Assembly (NCBI RefSeq): GCF_022921055.1
Contig: NZ_CP095061.1
Location: forward strand, 1,217,501-1,281,500
DNA length: 64,000 bases
Reading direction: 5' to 3'
Origin: Hymenobacter volaticus
Lineage (GTDB): Bacteria > Bacteroidota > Bacteroidia > Cytophagales > Hymenobacteraceae
In this document: piece by piece, positions 53,401-62,381 of the stretch
How the letters are laid out: each line of letters begins with the position of its first letter
Position numbering within the stretch: position 1 is the first letter of the stretch
Position numbers and translations under genes: made by a program
Notes under the pieces: model-generated
What the model was told of the DNA's origin: nothing
The model's input: only the letters and a program-made list of their open reading frames with translations
Databases searched by the model: none

Positions 53401-54710
53401 AGTTGCATTCAAGCCCCGGCCCATGGGCGCCCAAACACCGTTGTTTAACTGTGCTACCCGATTGGTAACTAGCCCGCTTTCAAACGAAGTGAAATTGCCA
53501 CCTGCGTATACGGTGCCGCTCGGCCCAACGGCAATAGCATTCGGAGTGCCGAAGTTGCTCAAAGTAAGCCCACCGCCTAAGTTCGACCAGGAGGTGCCGT
53601 TCCAGCTAGCAAACCCTCGTGCTGGAACTGAAGAGGGGGAGTTCTGCCAAAATTGCCTGCTGCGTACAACACGCCATTGGGCCCGAATGCTAGTCCGTAA
53701 ACTTGCCCTAGAGTAAGACCACCGCCTAACCCCGACCAGGAAGTTCCGTTCCATCGGGCCACACTTTCACTGGAGTCTATTCGAATAAAGCCTCCAGCGT
53801 ACAGGTCGCCATTGGGCCCCAGCACCAGCGTAGTCACAGAGCCAAAAGATGCACCATTGCTTTCCAAAGGCGTCCAAGTCGTGCCGTTCCAGCGGGCAAC
53901 CCCAGTTACTACAGGTTGGCCATCTATTATGCGGAAGCTGCCACCGGCATATACGTCGCCGTTGGCCGATGATGTCAGAGCCGTTACGTTCCCATTAGCA
54001 CCGCTGCCGAGTGCGGTCCAAGTGGTGCCGTCCCAGCGCGCAATTCGGGCCGCAGCTACCCCTCCGGCCGTAGCAAACGAGCCGCCCGCATACACGTCGC
54101 CGTTTGGGGTCACAGTCAACGCCCTAACGCTAGCATCAAGGCCACCACCCACCGCCGACCAAGTGGTACCGTCCCAACGCGCTAGGTTCTGGGTGCCTGG
54201 TACCCCGGCTACGCCTGCCGGAAACTCTCCGCCCACGTACAAATTGCCGTTGGGTGCTATGGCCAATGCATAAACAACACCGCTGATACCTTGGCCCAAG
54301 GAAAACCATGCTGCCCCGTCCCAACGGGCTACACGGTTGGCTGCAACTGCGCCCGCAGAATTGAAGGCGCCACCAGCGTAGACATTGCCATCGGGACTTG
54401 CCACTATGGCGTTGACAGTGCCATCAATCCCCGGTTCGCCAAAGCCGCTCTGCCAGCTTTCGTCGCCAGCCCCAGTGGGTCGCAACAGGGACTGGGATTG
54501 TGCTTCTTTGGTTGACGAAGTTCTTCCAGTAGCAACGGTACGAAAGGTAACAGCCGTTGGGTAAGGTCGTTGCGAGCGACCAACTCCCGCAGATGAGCTC
54601 TTAGGTAGTATGCTCCCCTGCCAATTTTGAGCAGAAGCAGCCAGCGTGGCTACCGATAAAACCAGAGCAAGTAGCCACCGGCCAACAGAAGTAGAGGAAA
54701 GGTGTACCAT
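50458..54710 (-). CDS. Large T9SS surface protein with 14 propeller-type repeats, frameshifted as sequenced
   Basis: 1417 residues when repaired. A signal peptide (WLLALVLSVATLAASAQ) is followed by 14 repeats of about 45 residues built around a DxYAGG(x)F ... ARWDG(T)W..LG pattern (for example NGDLYVGGDF and RIARWNGSTWSALG). This is a delta-60/Kelch-like repeat expected to form beta-propeller blades; 14 would make two seven-bladed propellers (inference). Beta-rich domains follow, and a type A T9SS sorting domain (VGLYPNPARNTVTLALP to TKRLIIE) ends the protein. As sequenced the frame breaks at the G5 run 53635-53639; one added G restores it. Probably a surface or secreted protein; no enzyme motif is seen. 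Confidence 0.88.
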
Positions 54711-55049
54711 AGCCTACACAAGAAGGATGTGGAAAAAGACGCTATTGCGCGTAGTCTGACGCTCTTTTATGGAGCGGACGTATACAATGAAGTATGCTTC
54801 ATGCTGTCTTAACGGCAGGCGCTGTAAGTTGCTAATCATCTAATCATCAGCAAGCTTGCGGAACAGCATGTGCAAAGATTGCGGAAGGCTACCAACGTCT
54901 GCGGAATTCATCATCACATGCCAATAGACTTCTTGATCAGTACCAGTCTATAGTAGTAGAATATACATCTAATTTGCGATGTTTATTTGAGTTTCTGAAT
55001 ATTAGAGAACTGGGTCGTTTTGTATCTGATTTTGTCTGTTGCAGAAAAT
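54711..55049. other. Intergenic region, no gene seen
   Basis: About 340 bases between the T9SS gene start and the next terminator. It contains a small hairpin tgaag..cttca near 54789 but no frame or RNA I can support. Confidence 0.4.
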
Positions 55050-55088
55050 AAAAAAGGCGCCCTCCGATAACCGGAGGGCGCCTTTTTT
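55050..55088 (-). terminator. Rho-independent terminator
   Basis: A 17-bp perfect stem (aaaaaaggcgccctccg / cggagggcgcctttttt) with a 5-base loop; six T end it on both strands. It closes the S1/P1-like gene whose stop is at 55105. Confidence 0.9.
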
Positions 55089-55104
55089 CTACTGATAAAA
55101 TCCT

Positions 55105-56355
55105 TTACCAACCCGAGCCGGCTGGGGTGCTCCAGCCATCATCGGTCTTTTTGGTGTCTTTCTTCTTTTTCTCTTTTTGCTTGGTGCTGCCTTCGGCGTT
55201 TTTGGTTTTCACCTTCACCTTTTCGGCACCTGCTGGTGCTGGGGCTCCTGGTATAGGAGAACCCGCCTTAGCCGATGCCGCCGGCGTAGCTTCAGCGGGA
55301 GTGGCAGTTTCTAGTACAGGCGCGGTCATGTCCACCGCCGAATTAATTTGGTCGGCCTGCACGGATGCTTGTTGTTTCTCTAGGGCAATGAGCATCTGCT
55401 GAGGCACTAGCTCGTTGTCTTTCCACACTTTTAACTGCTTGTCCAAAATTTCTTTCTCTTCCTTGGACTGCTTTTTAGCCAGCAATTCCGACAAGTTAGG
55501 GCTGCCACCATCGCGCCACGCCGTCAGCCACAGCGACGACACAAACGTAGGGGCTAGCTTGATGCGCCAAGCCACCTGGCCACCTACTTCTTTGTGGTAA
55601 GCATCGGCAAAGGCATCGGAATAAGAGCGGCGCGTTTTGCCATACTTGTGCGAGTACACATATTTCGTTTCGGGGGTGAAGTTGCGCGTTACCTTCTCTT
55701 CCATATCGAAAGTAGCCCCCAGGAAGCCGTACGAACTCTGAATCACTTGCCAGATATCGGTCAGTGGATCTTTCACGTACTTCGCCGACTCGTTGTCGAG
55801 CTTGTACTCGGCAATGTGGCGCTCGGGCAGCTTGGATTCCCAGAGAGAGTGCAAACCGTTTTGGTTGCTAAGCTGCCCGTCGTAGTTGACGGTGGTATGC
55901 AACGGCACGAAAGCATCGGCTACATAGTGGCACAAGTCGGCGGAAAGGCGGACGATGGCGGCCGTGTCGCGGGCTTTGAAGGCGGCCGTGAGGTCGTCTT
56001 TGGTTTCCATAATTTGCCACGGCACCGTGCCATACTTATGGAGCGTGTCGGCGGTGTATTTGGCTTCGGCTTTGTCCCAGGCTTTGGGCATGAGGCCAAA
56101 CGGGTCGTCGCCGTAGTGGTCCATGTCGATGAAGTGCTTGGTGGCTTCTTTGGGGTCGGAGTCGCGCCGCTCATCGGGAGCCGTAGAGAGCTTCACGATT
56201 TCCTTCATGTGCCGGAAGTAAAACGGCTGCAAGCTAGAAGGCAGCGCGTACACCGACAGCTGCGCAATGGTACGATGCGCAAAAAAGCCCCAGCCTGGCG
56301 ACGTAACTGGCACCAGCAAAGCCAAGCAAAGCAGAAGAATAAACGGTTTTTTCAT
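55105..56355 (-). CDS. S1/P1 nuclease-like zinc-dependent hydrolase
   Basis: 416-residue exported protein. After a signal peptide the mature chain starts WGFFAHRTIAQLSVYALP, with the conserved N-terminal Trp and His of zinc-dependent S1/P1 nucleases and phospholipase C. Further ligand candidates are IDMDHYGDD and LSADLCHYVADAFVPLHTTVNYDGQLSNQNGLHSLWES (H-X3-D and following His). The C-terminal 80 residues are low-complexity, Lys/Ala/Pro-rich, and may bind nucleic acid or the cell surface. Nuclease and phospholipase activity cannot be told apart here. It shares the superfamily with 24033-25307. Confidence 0.8.
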   Translation of the reverse strand: MKKPFILLLCLALLVPVTSPGWGFFAHRTIAQLSVYALPSSLQPFYFRHMKEIVKLSTAPDERRDSDPKEATKHFIDMDHYGDDPFGLMPKAWDKAEAKYTADTLHKYGTVPWQIMETKDDLTAAFKARDTAAIVRLSADLCHYVADAFVPLHTTVNYDGQLSNQNGLHSLWESKLPERHIAEYKLDNESAKYVKDPLTDIWQVIQSSYGFLGATFDMEEKVTRNFTPETKYVYSHKYGKTRRSYSDAFADAYHKEVGGQVAWRIKLAPTFVSSLWLTAWRDGGSPNLSELLAKKQSKEEKEILDKQLKVWKDNELVPQQMLIALEKQQASVQADQINSAVDMTAPVLETATPAEATPAASAKAGSPIPGAPAPAGAEKVKVKTKNAEGSTKQKEKKKKDTKKTDDGWSTPAGSGW

Positions 56356-56595
56356 GGTGTAGCAGCTGTACCCGTAAATAGACCCGTAAAGTTAAGTTGA
56401 ATAGATGAGTAAGGTGTTGGGTTATTAGGAGATAAGCCCAGTATGAAATCAGGAAAAAGCCGGACATCTTGCTAGTTGAAGCAAGCATCCGGCTTGTTTG
56501 CTGAACCCATTACGCTTCGATACGTGCAGCTCGCCGCTCGTCTTACGTGCCTGCTGCCGCTCTGTTTATTACCCGTCATCCCCTTGCTTATTCCC

Positions 56596-57633
56596 ATGGC
56601 GCTCATCTCGAAAAAGAAGGTCAACTATCCAGTTAAACCAGCGCTTCGCGAGTATTTGCACCACTACGACCGGGAGACCCTGCTACCCGTCAGCTACCGG
56701 GACCTTACGCACTTCAGTGGGGCGTATCCATTGGTCGACCGGTATGGCAACGACACGCTTTGGGAAACAGTTTTCTACGAGCCGCAAACCCTGCGTGAAC
56801 TCAGTGAGGGCCTAGCCCAAGTGTACGCCTTGCTCAAAACCGATGGGGATTTGTCGTTTACCGACCACCTACTGGCCGACCGCATCGACTATTGCCGCTT
56901 CGGCAACTCCAGACCATTTCGGGTGCGCATCATCAATCGGCTCAACGACAACTACGACTATTTCTACGTGAAAACTGCGGATGCCTCTCGCGTGTACGGT
57001 CTGGAGCTAGAGCACCTCTTGTCGCCAAACCGCCTAAGCTACCTCGTGAGCGGTGATACGCTGGTGGAAGAACATATAGCCGGTATTCCCGGCGACGATT
57101 TTATTCGGACTCGCATGCCGCAGATGCCATTTAATCAAGTGCGGATTGCCAAAGAGTTTGTGAAATTTAATGAGCGGTGCTTTGCCCGGCTACTCGGCGA
57201 TATGCGCTCTTACAACTACGTAATTGTGGTGACGCCCGACCTGGAAGCCGAGCAGTACCGCGTCCGGGCTATCGACTTCGACCAGCAGAGCTACGAAGGC
57301 CGCAAGACTATGTACTTGCCCCAGTATTTCAAGGATAATTTGGCCGTGATTCAGATGTGCAGCCGTTTCCTCAAGGCCGAAGCCATTCGCCAGTATCAGA
57401 CCGAGGAACGGGTGGTGATGCTACGCCGGGTCCGCCTAGAGCGCTACCGCCTCAAGGAACTCATGGACTGTATGCGCCGCGAAGAGTTAGCGCCGCCCGA
57501 AAAAGTAGCGCAACTCAAAAGTGAGCTAAACCTGCACCATCAAACTACCGCCTTCAACCGCTGCCGCAATATGGGCGACATCGTGCGCCAAAACCTGAAG
57601 CTGATGCTGGACCTACCCAACAAGTTGGAATAA
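56596..57633 (+). CDS. Hypothetical protein, possible kinase-like fold
   Basis: 345 residues from ATG 56596 (MALISKKKVNYPVKPALREYLHHYDRETLLPVSYRDLTHFSGAYPLVDRYG). I do not recognise a named family. The order of segments suggests a degenerate kinase-like fold: YDYFYVKTADASRVYGLELEHLL, then RCFARLLGDMRSYNYVIVVTP (in the place of a catalytic loop) and YRVRAIDFDQQSYEG (in the place of the metal-binding motif). This is a guess from pattern only. The C-terminus is basic and helical. The frame is open upstream to 56476 with a hydrophobic stretch; a membrane-anchored form is possible but less likely. Confidence 0.6.
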   Translation: MALISKKKVNYPVKPALREYLHHYDRETLLPVSYRDLTHFSGAYPLVDRYGNDTLWETVFYEPQTLRELSEGLAQVYALLKTDGDLSFTDHLLADRIDYCRFGNSRPFRVRIINRLNDNYDYFYVKTADASRVYGLELEHLLSPNRLSYLVSGDTLVEEHIAGIPGDDFIRTRMPQMPFNQVRIAKEFVKFNERCFARLLGDMRSYNYVIVVTPDLEAEQYRVRAIDFDQQSYEGRKTMYLPQYFKDNLAVIQMCSRFLKAEAIRQYQTEERVVMLRRVRLERYRLKELMDCMRREELAPPEKVAQLKSELNLHHQTTAFNRCRNMGDIVRQNLKLMLDLPNKLE

Positions 57634-57640
57634 ATGAAGC

Positions 57641-57715
57641 AGTAGCAGGTGAAAAAGTGATTTGGCTTCAACTTGTGCTAATTGCGAGCCTTAGGCTGCC
57701 TTTTCACCTGCTGCT
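57641..57715. terminator. Long-range hairpin between convergent genes
   Basis: Arms agtagcaggtgaaaa and ttttcacctgctgct (57641-57655 with 57701-57715, one mismatch) with a 45-base loop lie between the ends of two convergent genes. It may work as a bidirectional terminator. Confidence 0.5.
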
Positions 57716-57721
57716 CGGTTG

Positions 57722-58255
57722 TTAGCTTTGCTCTATTTTCGTGACAATGGCGTCGTTAGCATGCTGCTCGGCGTAGTGGTCAAGTAGCTCACCGAGGTGC
57801 TCTAAAATAAAGTCTACGGCCAGTTGACGCACTTTGTCGCAGTTGCCTTCAAACTCTTGCCGCAGTTCTTTTGCGCGGTTCTCATGCAGAATAGTGAAGT
57901 ACATGGTGCCTACCGGCTTCTCGTCGGATTCGGACGCGCCGGCCCCGCACAAACCCGTAACGGCAACACAGATATCAGCAGTAGGCAAGTGCTTGTGCAA
58001 GCCCATGGCCATTTCGTTGGTGACTTGTTGGCTCTCGGCCGTGTACATGGCCAGCGTCTCTTTCTTCACGCCTAGCAGGCGCTGCTTGGCCACCGGATGA
58101 TACGTTACGACGGAACCAAGTAGTACTTCACTACTTGCTTCTCCTTTCACAAATTCAGAAGCTAACAAACCGGCCGTGCAGCTTTCGGCGAAAGCCACGG
58201 TAAGCTTGTACTGCAAAAATTTCTTGAGAAGGGCATTGAGGTTTGATGGCTTCAT
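57722..58255 (-). CDS. CinA family nicotinamide-nucleotide amidohydrolase
   Basis: 177-residue single-domain CinA_C (PncC) protein that deamidates NMN to NaMN in pyridine nucleotide recycling. Signatures: YKLTVAFAESCTAGLLASEFVKGEASSEVLLGSVVTYHPVAKQRLLGV, then MYTAESQQVTNEMA, ADICVAVTGLCGAGASES and GTMYFTILHEN. The ESCT and VTGLCGAG motifs are as expected. The competence-related N-terminal domain of full-length CinA is missing, as in many bacteria. The start is ATG 58255 (MKPSNLNALL). Confidence 0.93.
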   Translation of the reverse strand: MKPSNLNALLKKFLQYKLTVAFAESCTAGLLASEFVKGEASSEVLLGSVVTYHPVAKQRLLGVKKETLAMYTAESQQVTNEMAMGLHKHLPTADICVAVTGLCGAGASESDEKPVGTMYFTILHENRAKELRQEFEGNCDKVRQLAVDFILEHLGELLDHYAEQHANDAIVTKIEQS

Positions 58256-58359
58256 AGGGAGGGAGGGAAACAATAAGTCCTCTCTTTACGCGAAGCTGCT
58301 GCGCAATAGTTATAGTCGAGTTACTGAGTTATGTGCAGAAACGCCTCTGGAGCAACACG

Positions 58360-59676
58360 CTAGCTGCTGTTTCTGCGCGTCGAAAATTTGTACAGCGGAT
58401 AGCTGCCAACGATTAGCCCGGCGGCCAGCAAGGTATTGCCAGGTTCCGCCACGGCATTGCTTATCAGGAAGCCAACGGAAATCAGTAGTGCTAGGCCAGT
58501 TGTGTAAGGATAACCCCAGGCGCGGTAGGGGCGGGGCAACTCGGGCGCCGTGCGGCGTAGCCAAAGCACAGCGCCAAACCCTACAGCGTAATAGCTCACA
58601 AACAAGATACTCGTGACGGCCAGCAACTGCTCGGCACTGCCCGTTGCCATTAGTAGTAACGTAAGGCCGGTAGCTACCAGCAACGCCGGGCGCGGCGTGC
58701 CTCGCTCGTGCACCTGGGCTAACGGGCGAGGGAGGTGTCCATCACGGCTCAAGGCAAACAGTACCCGGGTCGCCATCAGTAGCACCGAGTTGAGCACGCC
58801 CAAATGGCCCAACACGGCCACAGCCAGCATGGCGCGGCGTCCCCAGGTACCTAGTAGTCGGTCGGCTACTTCTGCCAGTGGTAGTTCAGTGCCAACCAAC
58901 TCGCTGAACGGTAGTGCGTGCAAGAGTGCCGCATTGAGCAAAGCATAAGTGAGAATGACGAGGGCCACACCTCCTAGCATGGAGCGCGGTACAGCGCGGG
59001 CGGGGTCGTGGTCTTCCTCGGCAAAATAAATAGCGGCGTACCAGCCATCGTAAGCAAAGATGACCGCCTGAAACGCCACGACCACGGCCAACGTGCCGGA
59101 CTTTACCAAACTGCTGTTGCTTAAAACTGGGGCAGCTGGCAGCCACCAACTGCCTGTCAGCAATACTGCCAACGCTAGCGCCATGAGCAAGGCCGTCAGC
59201 TCTTGGGCACGGCTGGCTTCGCGCAAGCCGCGCCATTGAATAAGCCCCAGTCCACCTACGGCCGCCGCCGCCACGGTGCGTTCGTGGCCGGCTAGTGGCG
59301 GAAAGAGCTCGGCTGCATACGTGGCCATCATAAGAGCGACTAGGGCACCGGTTACGCAACTGCTCACCCAGTCGCCCCAGCCTACCACCACCGCTACAAA
59401 CTCGCCGAAAGCGCGGTGCGCGTAGCCATACCAGCCTCCCGCCTGAGGCAGCATAGCCCCGAGTTCGGCAATGGAATTAGCGCCTAACAGCGCGTAAAAT
59501 CCGCCCGCCAACCACACTAGTAGCACCCCGTTTGGCGAACCTACAGCCTCGGCTACTTCGCGGGGCGAGCGAAGCACGCCCGTACCAGTAGTGCCGCCCA
59601 CTACCACAGCTAACCCAAAGCCCATGCCTAGCAGGCGCAGCAAACGAGAGGATTGGTTGGTAGTAGGAACTGTCAA
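58360..59676 (-). CDS. APC family amino acid permease
   Basis: 438 residues with 12 membrane segments. The N-terminal motif VVVGGTTGTGVLRSPREVAEAVGSPNGVLLVWLAGGFYALLGANSIAELGAMLPQAGGWYGYAHRAFG is the usual APC (LAT/YfnA-like) pattern, including the unwound helix after GxxxGTGxxR. A later segment FAYDGWYAAIYFAEEDHDPARAVPRSMLGG belongs to the same family. The substrate is probably an amino acid, not specified. It is separated from the CinA gene by 104 bases. Confidence 0.9.
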   Translation of the reverse strand: MTVPTTNQSSRLLRLLGMGFGLAVVVGGTTGTGVLRSPREVAEAVGSPNGVLLVWLAGGFYALLGANSIAELGAMLPQAGGWYGYAHRAFGEFVAVVVGWGDWVSSCVTGALVALMMATYAAELFPPLAGHERTVAAAAVGGLGLIQWRGLREASRAQELTALLMALALAVLLTGSWWLPAAPVLSNSSLVKSGTLAVVVAFQAVIFAYDGWYAAIYFAEEDHDPARAVPRSMLGGVALVILTYALLNAALLHALPFSELVGTELPLAEVADRLLGTWGRRAMLAVAVLGHLGVLNSVLLMATRVLFALSRDGHLPRPLAQVHERGTPRPALLVATGLTLLLMATGSAEQLLAVTSILFVSYYAVGFGAVLWLRRTAPELPRPYRAWGYPYTTGLALLISVGFLISNAVAEPGNTLLAAGLIVGSYPLYKFSTRRNSS

Positions 59677-59703
59677 CAGATGAGCAGGATAAAGAAGTGA
59701 TGA

Positions 59704-60375
59704 TTATCGACCTAGACCGATACTCATGCCAATGGATAACTCTAAGCCCCCGGGACTAAAAATATTTACCATGTCACGCATCTGCGGGGACGGTGGTTGC
59801 CCAGTGGAAGTGAAATAGGTTACTGGATCACTGGAGAGCCGTACGCCATAGCCTAAAGTCCCGATAAGCCCGACGCGGCCCGGCTGCCACCGCAAACCAG
59901 AGCGCAAGTGCAACAGGGCACTAGAGGCTAACTGCACAGTTGCCTTCTCCTCTGAAGCGGTACCCTCATTTAACGTGATGCTGAAATCGTCGACCCTGCC
60001 TGAGCGAGCTAGGTTGAGCCCAAGATAAGGAGAAAGAGGCCTGTGCGAACTTAAAAAATGCCGTACCCCAACCCCAATTTTACCGCCAAGCCCAACTCCC
60101 AATCCCACGTTTACATCAGTGGAAGGCCCCACTAAATGGGCATAGCTGACGCCTAAGCCGCCATAGGGCCCACCCCAACCGAGGTCTATACCCAATGTGG
60201 ACGTGCGGTAAGTACTTAAGTCGGAGGGCCGGGCGATGGGCATGGTAGAACGCGCGCCCGGCACGGGAGCCGGCATGTTGCCTGCCGGAGGCCGTGTGTT
60301 CAGTTCAGTTTGTGCCAGGGCAGGCGTGCCAGCAGCTATAATGCATAGCGTGGAAAGAGTAGTAAAAATTTTCAC
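59704..60375 (-). CDS. Putative outer membrane beta-barrel protein
   Basis: 223 residues from a GTG start at 60375 with signal peptide KIFTTLSTLCIIAAGTPALAQ. The body is made of alternating hydrophobic/polar strands with frequent Gly (GGPYGGLGVSYAHL, VGLGVGLGGKIGVGVRHFL, YLGLNLARSG, LLHLRSGLRWQPG, VGLIGTLGYGVRLS, GLELSIGMSIGLG) as in small outer membrane barrels. Function unknown. The open frame reaches 60420 through a TTG, but the signal peptide only makes sense from 60375. It is 27 bases downstream of nothing else on its strand and 27 bases before the permease start. Confidence 0.65.
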   Translation of the reverse strand: MKIFTTLSTLCIIAAGTPALAQTELNTRPPAGNMPAPVPGARSTMPIARPSDLSTYRTSTLGIDLGWGGPYGGLGVSYAHLVGPSTDVNVGLGVGLGGKIGVGVRHFLSSHRPLSPYLGLNLARSGRVDDFSITLNEGTASEEKATVQLASSALLHLRSGLRWQPGRVGLIGTLGYGVRLSSDPVTYFTSTGQPPSPQMRDMVNIFSPGGLELSIGMSIGLGR

Positions 60376-60516
60376 GGGTAGAGCTTGAGGAAGAGAGTAA
60401 CGACGAATGGCAGGAGGCAAGTGGCATAAGGAGGGCAGCCCTTACCATTTTGTTGTATAGCTAAACAGAAATTTTCTGCTAACAACAAATAAGCCACGCG
60501 CAGCCCGCCATTGCGT

Positions 60517-61806
60517 TTACTCTTGCCGGTAAACCATGCCCTGTTTCATCACAAAGCGTACTTGTTGCATCACCTTGATGTCCTGGGTTGGGTCGCCTTC
60601 CACGGCTACTACGTCGGCAAACTTGCCGGGCTCCAGCGTGCCAAGGTTGGCGGTTTGGTCGAGTAGCTCGGCGGCCGATACGGTGGCGCTGCGTAACGCC
60701 TCGTAGGCTGGCATGCCCGCTTCCACCATGTACTGAAACTCCAACGCATTGGCCCCGTGTCGAAACACGGCCGCATCCGTCCCGAAGGCTATTTTCACCT
60801 TAGCCTTATACGCCCGCCCAAATGTGCCCTGCAACTTCGGCCCAATGGCCAAAGCCTTGGGCGTAACCAGGGGCGGATAATAGTTCGGAATCTTGGCTGA
60901 ATCGGCTACGGACTTGCCAGCCGTGATAGTGGGCACGTACCATGTGCCGTTTTTCACCATTAGCCGCATGGTTTCGTCGTCCATCAGGGTGCCGTGCTCG
61001 ATGCTGTTGACGCCTGCCCGCACGGCGCGCTTCATTCCCTCAGCGCCGTGGGCGTGACACGCCACACGTAACCCTAGGTCGTGCGCGGTTTCTACTATGG
61101 CTCGTATCTCGGCCTCGGTCATCTGGGGTGCCGAACCGTCTTTGGCCACGCTCAACACGCCGCCCGTGCTGGCAATCTTGATTAAGTCGGCGCCGCGCTT
61201 GTATTGCTCGCGCACAGCTTGGCGGCCCTGATCAGGACCGTTGATTACCCCCTCAGCGGGGCCAGGAGTACCCATTAGGTTGAGGCGGTAGCCGTTGGTC
61301 GGGTCCATGTGGCCACCCGTGCCCGATATGGCCTTGCCTACCGTGAAAATGCGCGGACCCGTTACCTGCCCCCGATTGATGGCATTGCGCAACGCCACGT
61401 TCACACCTGAGCCGCCCAAGTCGCGCACCGTTGTGAAGCCGGCCAGTAACGTTTTGCGGGCGTAGGTGAGGCTGTTGAATGCCACATCGGCCGGGTTCTG
61501 CGTGAGTTCCTTGAGAAAACCGTCTTTGCTGGTCTCGTCTTCCAAATGCACATGGCAGTCGATAAGGCCAGGCAGCACTGTACGGTTCTTCAGGTCGATG
61601 ACTTTATCGGTGGGGCCACCGCTCTGGTACCCTTTCTGTACGGCCACCACGCGGCCATTTTCCACAACTATCGTGGCTTCGGTTTGGACGCGCTCCTGGC
61701 GCATGTCCAGCAGGCGGCCGCACTGCAAGTAGGTTTTCTGGGCTTGCGCTGTAGGCACATACAAAGCGAGGACTAAAGCAGAGAGTATAAGTGTTTTTCG
61801 GAGCAT
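60517..61806 (-). CDS. Exported amidohydrolase family protein
   Basis: 429-residue metal-dependent hydrolase, probably of the imidazolonepropionase/prolidase-like branch. A signal peptide (LILSALVLALYVPTAQAQ) sends it to the periplasm. The metal-binding motifs are VLPGLIDCHVHLEDETS (HxH), LIKIASTGGVLSVAKDG (in place of the carbamylated Lys), RVACHAHGAEGMKRAVRAGVNSIEHGT (two His) and FGTDAAVFRHGANALEF (catalytic Asp). The C-terminal small domain LGTLEPGKFADVVAVEGDPTQDI is typical. The substrate is unknown; such enzymes often act on dipeptides or aryl amides. The start is ATG 61806. Confidence 0.92.
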   Translation of the reverse strand: MLRKTLILSALVLALYVPTAQAQKTYLQCGRLLDMRQERVQTEATIVVENGRVVAVQKGYQSGGPTDKVIDLKNRTVLPGLIDCHVHLEDETSKDGFLKELTQNPADVAFNSLTYARKTLLAGFTTVRDLGGSGVNVALRNAINRGQVTGPRIFTVGKAISGTGGHMDPTNGYRLNLMGTPGPAEGVINGPDQGRQAVREQYKRGADLIKIASTGGVLSVAKDGSAPQMTEAEIRAIVETAHDLGLRVACHAHGAEGMKRAVRAGVNSIEHGTLMDDETMRLMVKNGTWYVPTITAGKSVADSAKIPNYYPPLVTPKALAIGPKLQGTFGRAYKAKVKIAFGTDAAVFRHGANALEFQYMVEAGMPAYEALRSATVSAAELLDQTANLGTLEPGKFADVVAVEGDPTQDIKVMQQVRFVMKQGMVYRQE

Positions 61807-61992
61807 AAAGAAAGTTTGGTTGAACACAAAAGAGCAGTGCACGCCTAAGTAAGGGGTTTTCAGCTACATGATGCTTTCTCACCGGAAGCCGGCTACCGTA
61901 GGCTAGTGAAACTTACAGTGCAGGGTAATCTCATGACACCTGCAGATGCCAAAAAATAGGCTGCTTGCAGCATAAATTATGACCGTCTTCCG

Positions 61993-62000
61993 TACCTTCC
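61993..62000 (+). promoter_or_regulatory. -7-like promoter box of the ACBP gene
   Basis: TACCTTCC, the same variant as before the ATL gene, with TTG at 61965-61967 (25 bases upstream). ATG follows 30 bases later. Confidence 0.35.
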
Positions 62001-62030
62001 GGCCCATTAATTCACTTACTACCCCATTTT

Positions 62031-62291
62031 ATGGCCACCCCCGAAGAATTCGAAGCCGCCGCCACCCGCAGCAAAGAATTGCCTAGCAAACCTTCTAATA
62101 CCGTACTACTTCAGCTTTATTCTCTCTACAAGCAAGCTTCCGAAGGCGATGTTACCGGCGACCGGCCCGGCGGCTTCGACTTCAAAGCCATTGCCAAATA
62201 CGATGCCTGGAGCAGCCTCAAAGGCAAAAGCGCCGATGAAGCCCGCCAAGAATACGTGGACCTAGTGAATTCCTTGTTTCAGCAAGCCTAA
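62031..62291 (+). CDS. Acyl-CoA-binding protein (ACBP)
   Basis: 86-residue four-helix ACBP that binds long-chain acyl-CoA and buffers it in the cytosol. Signatures: FEAAATRSKELPSKPSNTVLLQLYSLYKQASEGDVTGDRPGGFDFKAIAKYDAWSSLKGKSADEARQEYVDLVNSLF, with YxLYKQA, GDV...RPG and KYDAW as in eukaryotic and bacterial members. ACBPs are uncommon in bacteria but occur in Bacteroidota. It is monocistronic, with its own promoter box and terminator. Confidence 0.95.
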   Translation: MATPEEFEAAATRSKELPSKPSNTVLLQLYSLYKQASEGDVTGDRPGGFDFKAIAKYDAWSSLKGKSADEARQEYVDLVNSLFQQA

Positions 62292-62327
62292 GCCAGCGTC
62301 TAGCTCGCCGTTTTCCTGTAAACGCAA

Positions 62328-62361
62328 CAAGCCCCTGCTACCACATGGTAGCAGGGGCTTG
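62328..62361 (+). terminator. Rho-independent terminator of the ACBP gene
   Basis: An inverted repeat of 16 bases per arm (caagcccctgctacca / tggtagcaggggcttg) around a tight loop, with a T-rich end. It is shared with the convergent CDGSH gene (stop at 62382). Confidence 0.8.
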
Positions 62362-62381
62362 TTTGTGAAGTAGCTACGAGG

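Noticed and set aside
7064..53639. Programmed ribosomal frameshifting or transcriptional slippage at the G/C runs
   Set aside because: Unrelated housekeeping genes are affected, one of them twice, without slippery-site plus pseudoknot patterns, and a tRNA shows the same loss. A common sequence error explains all cases more simply.
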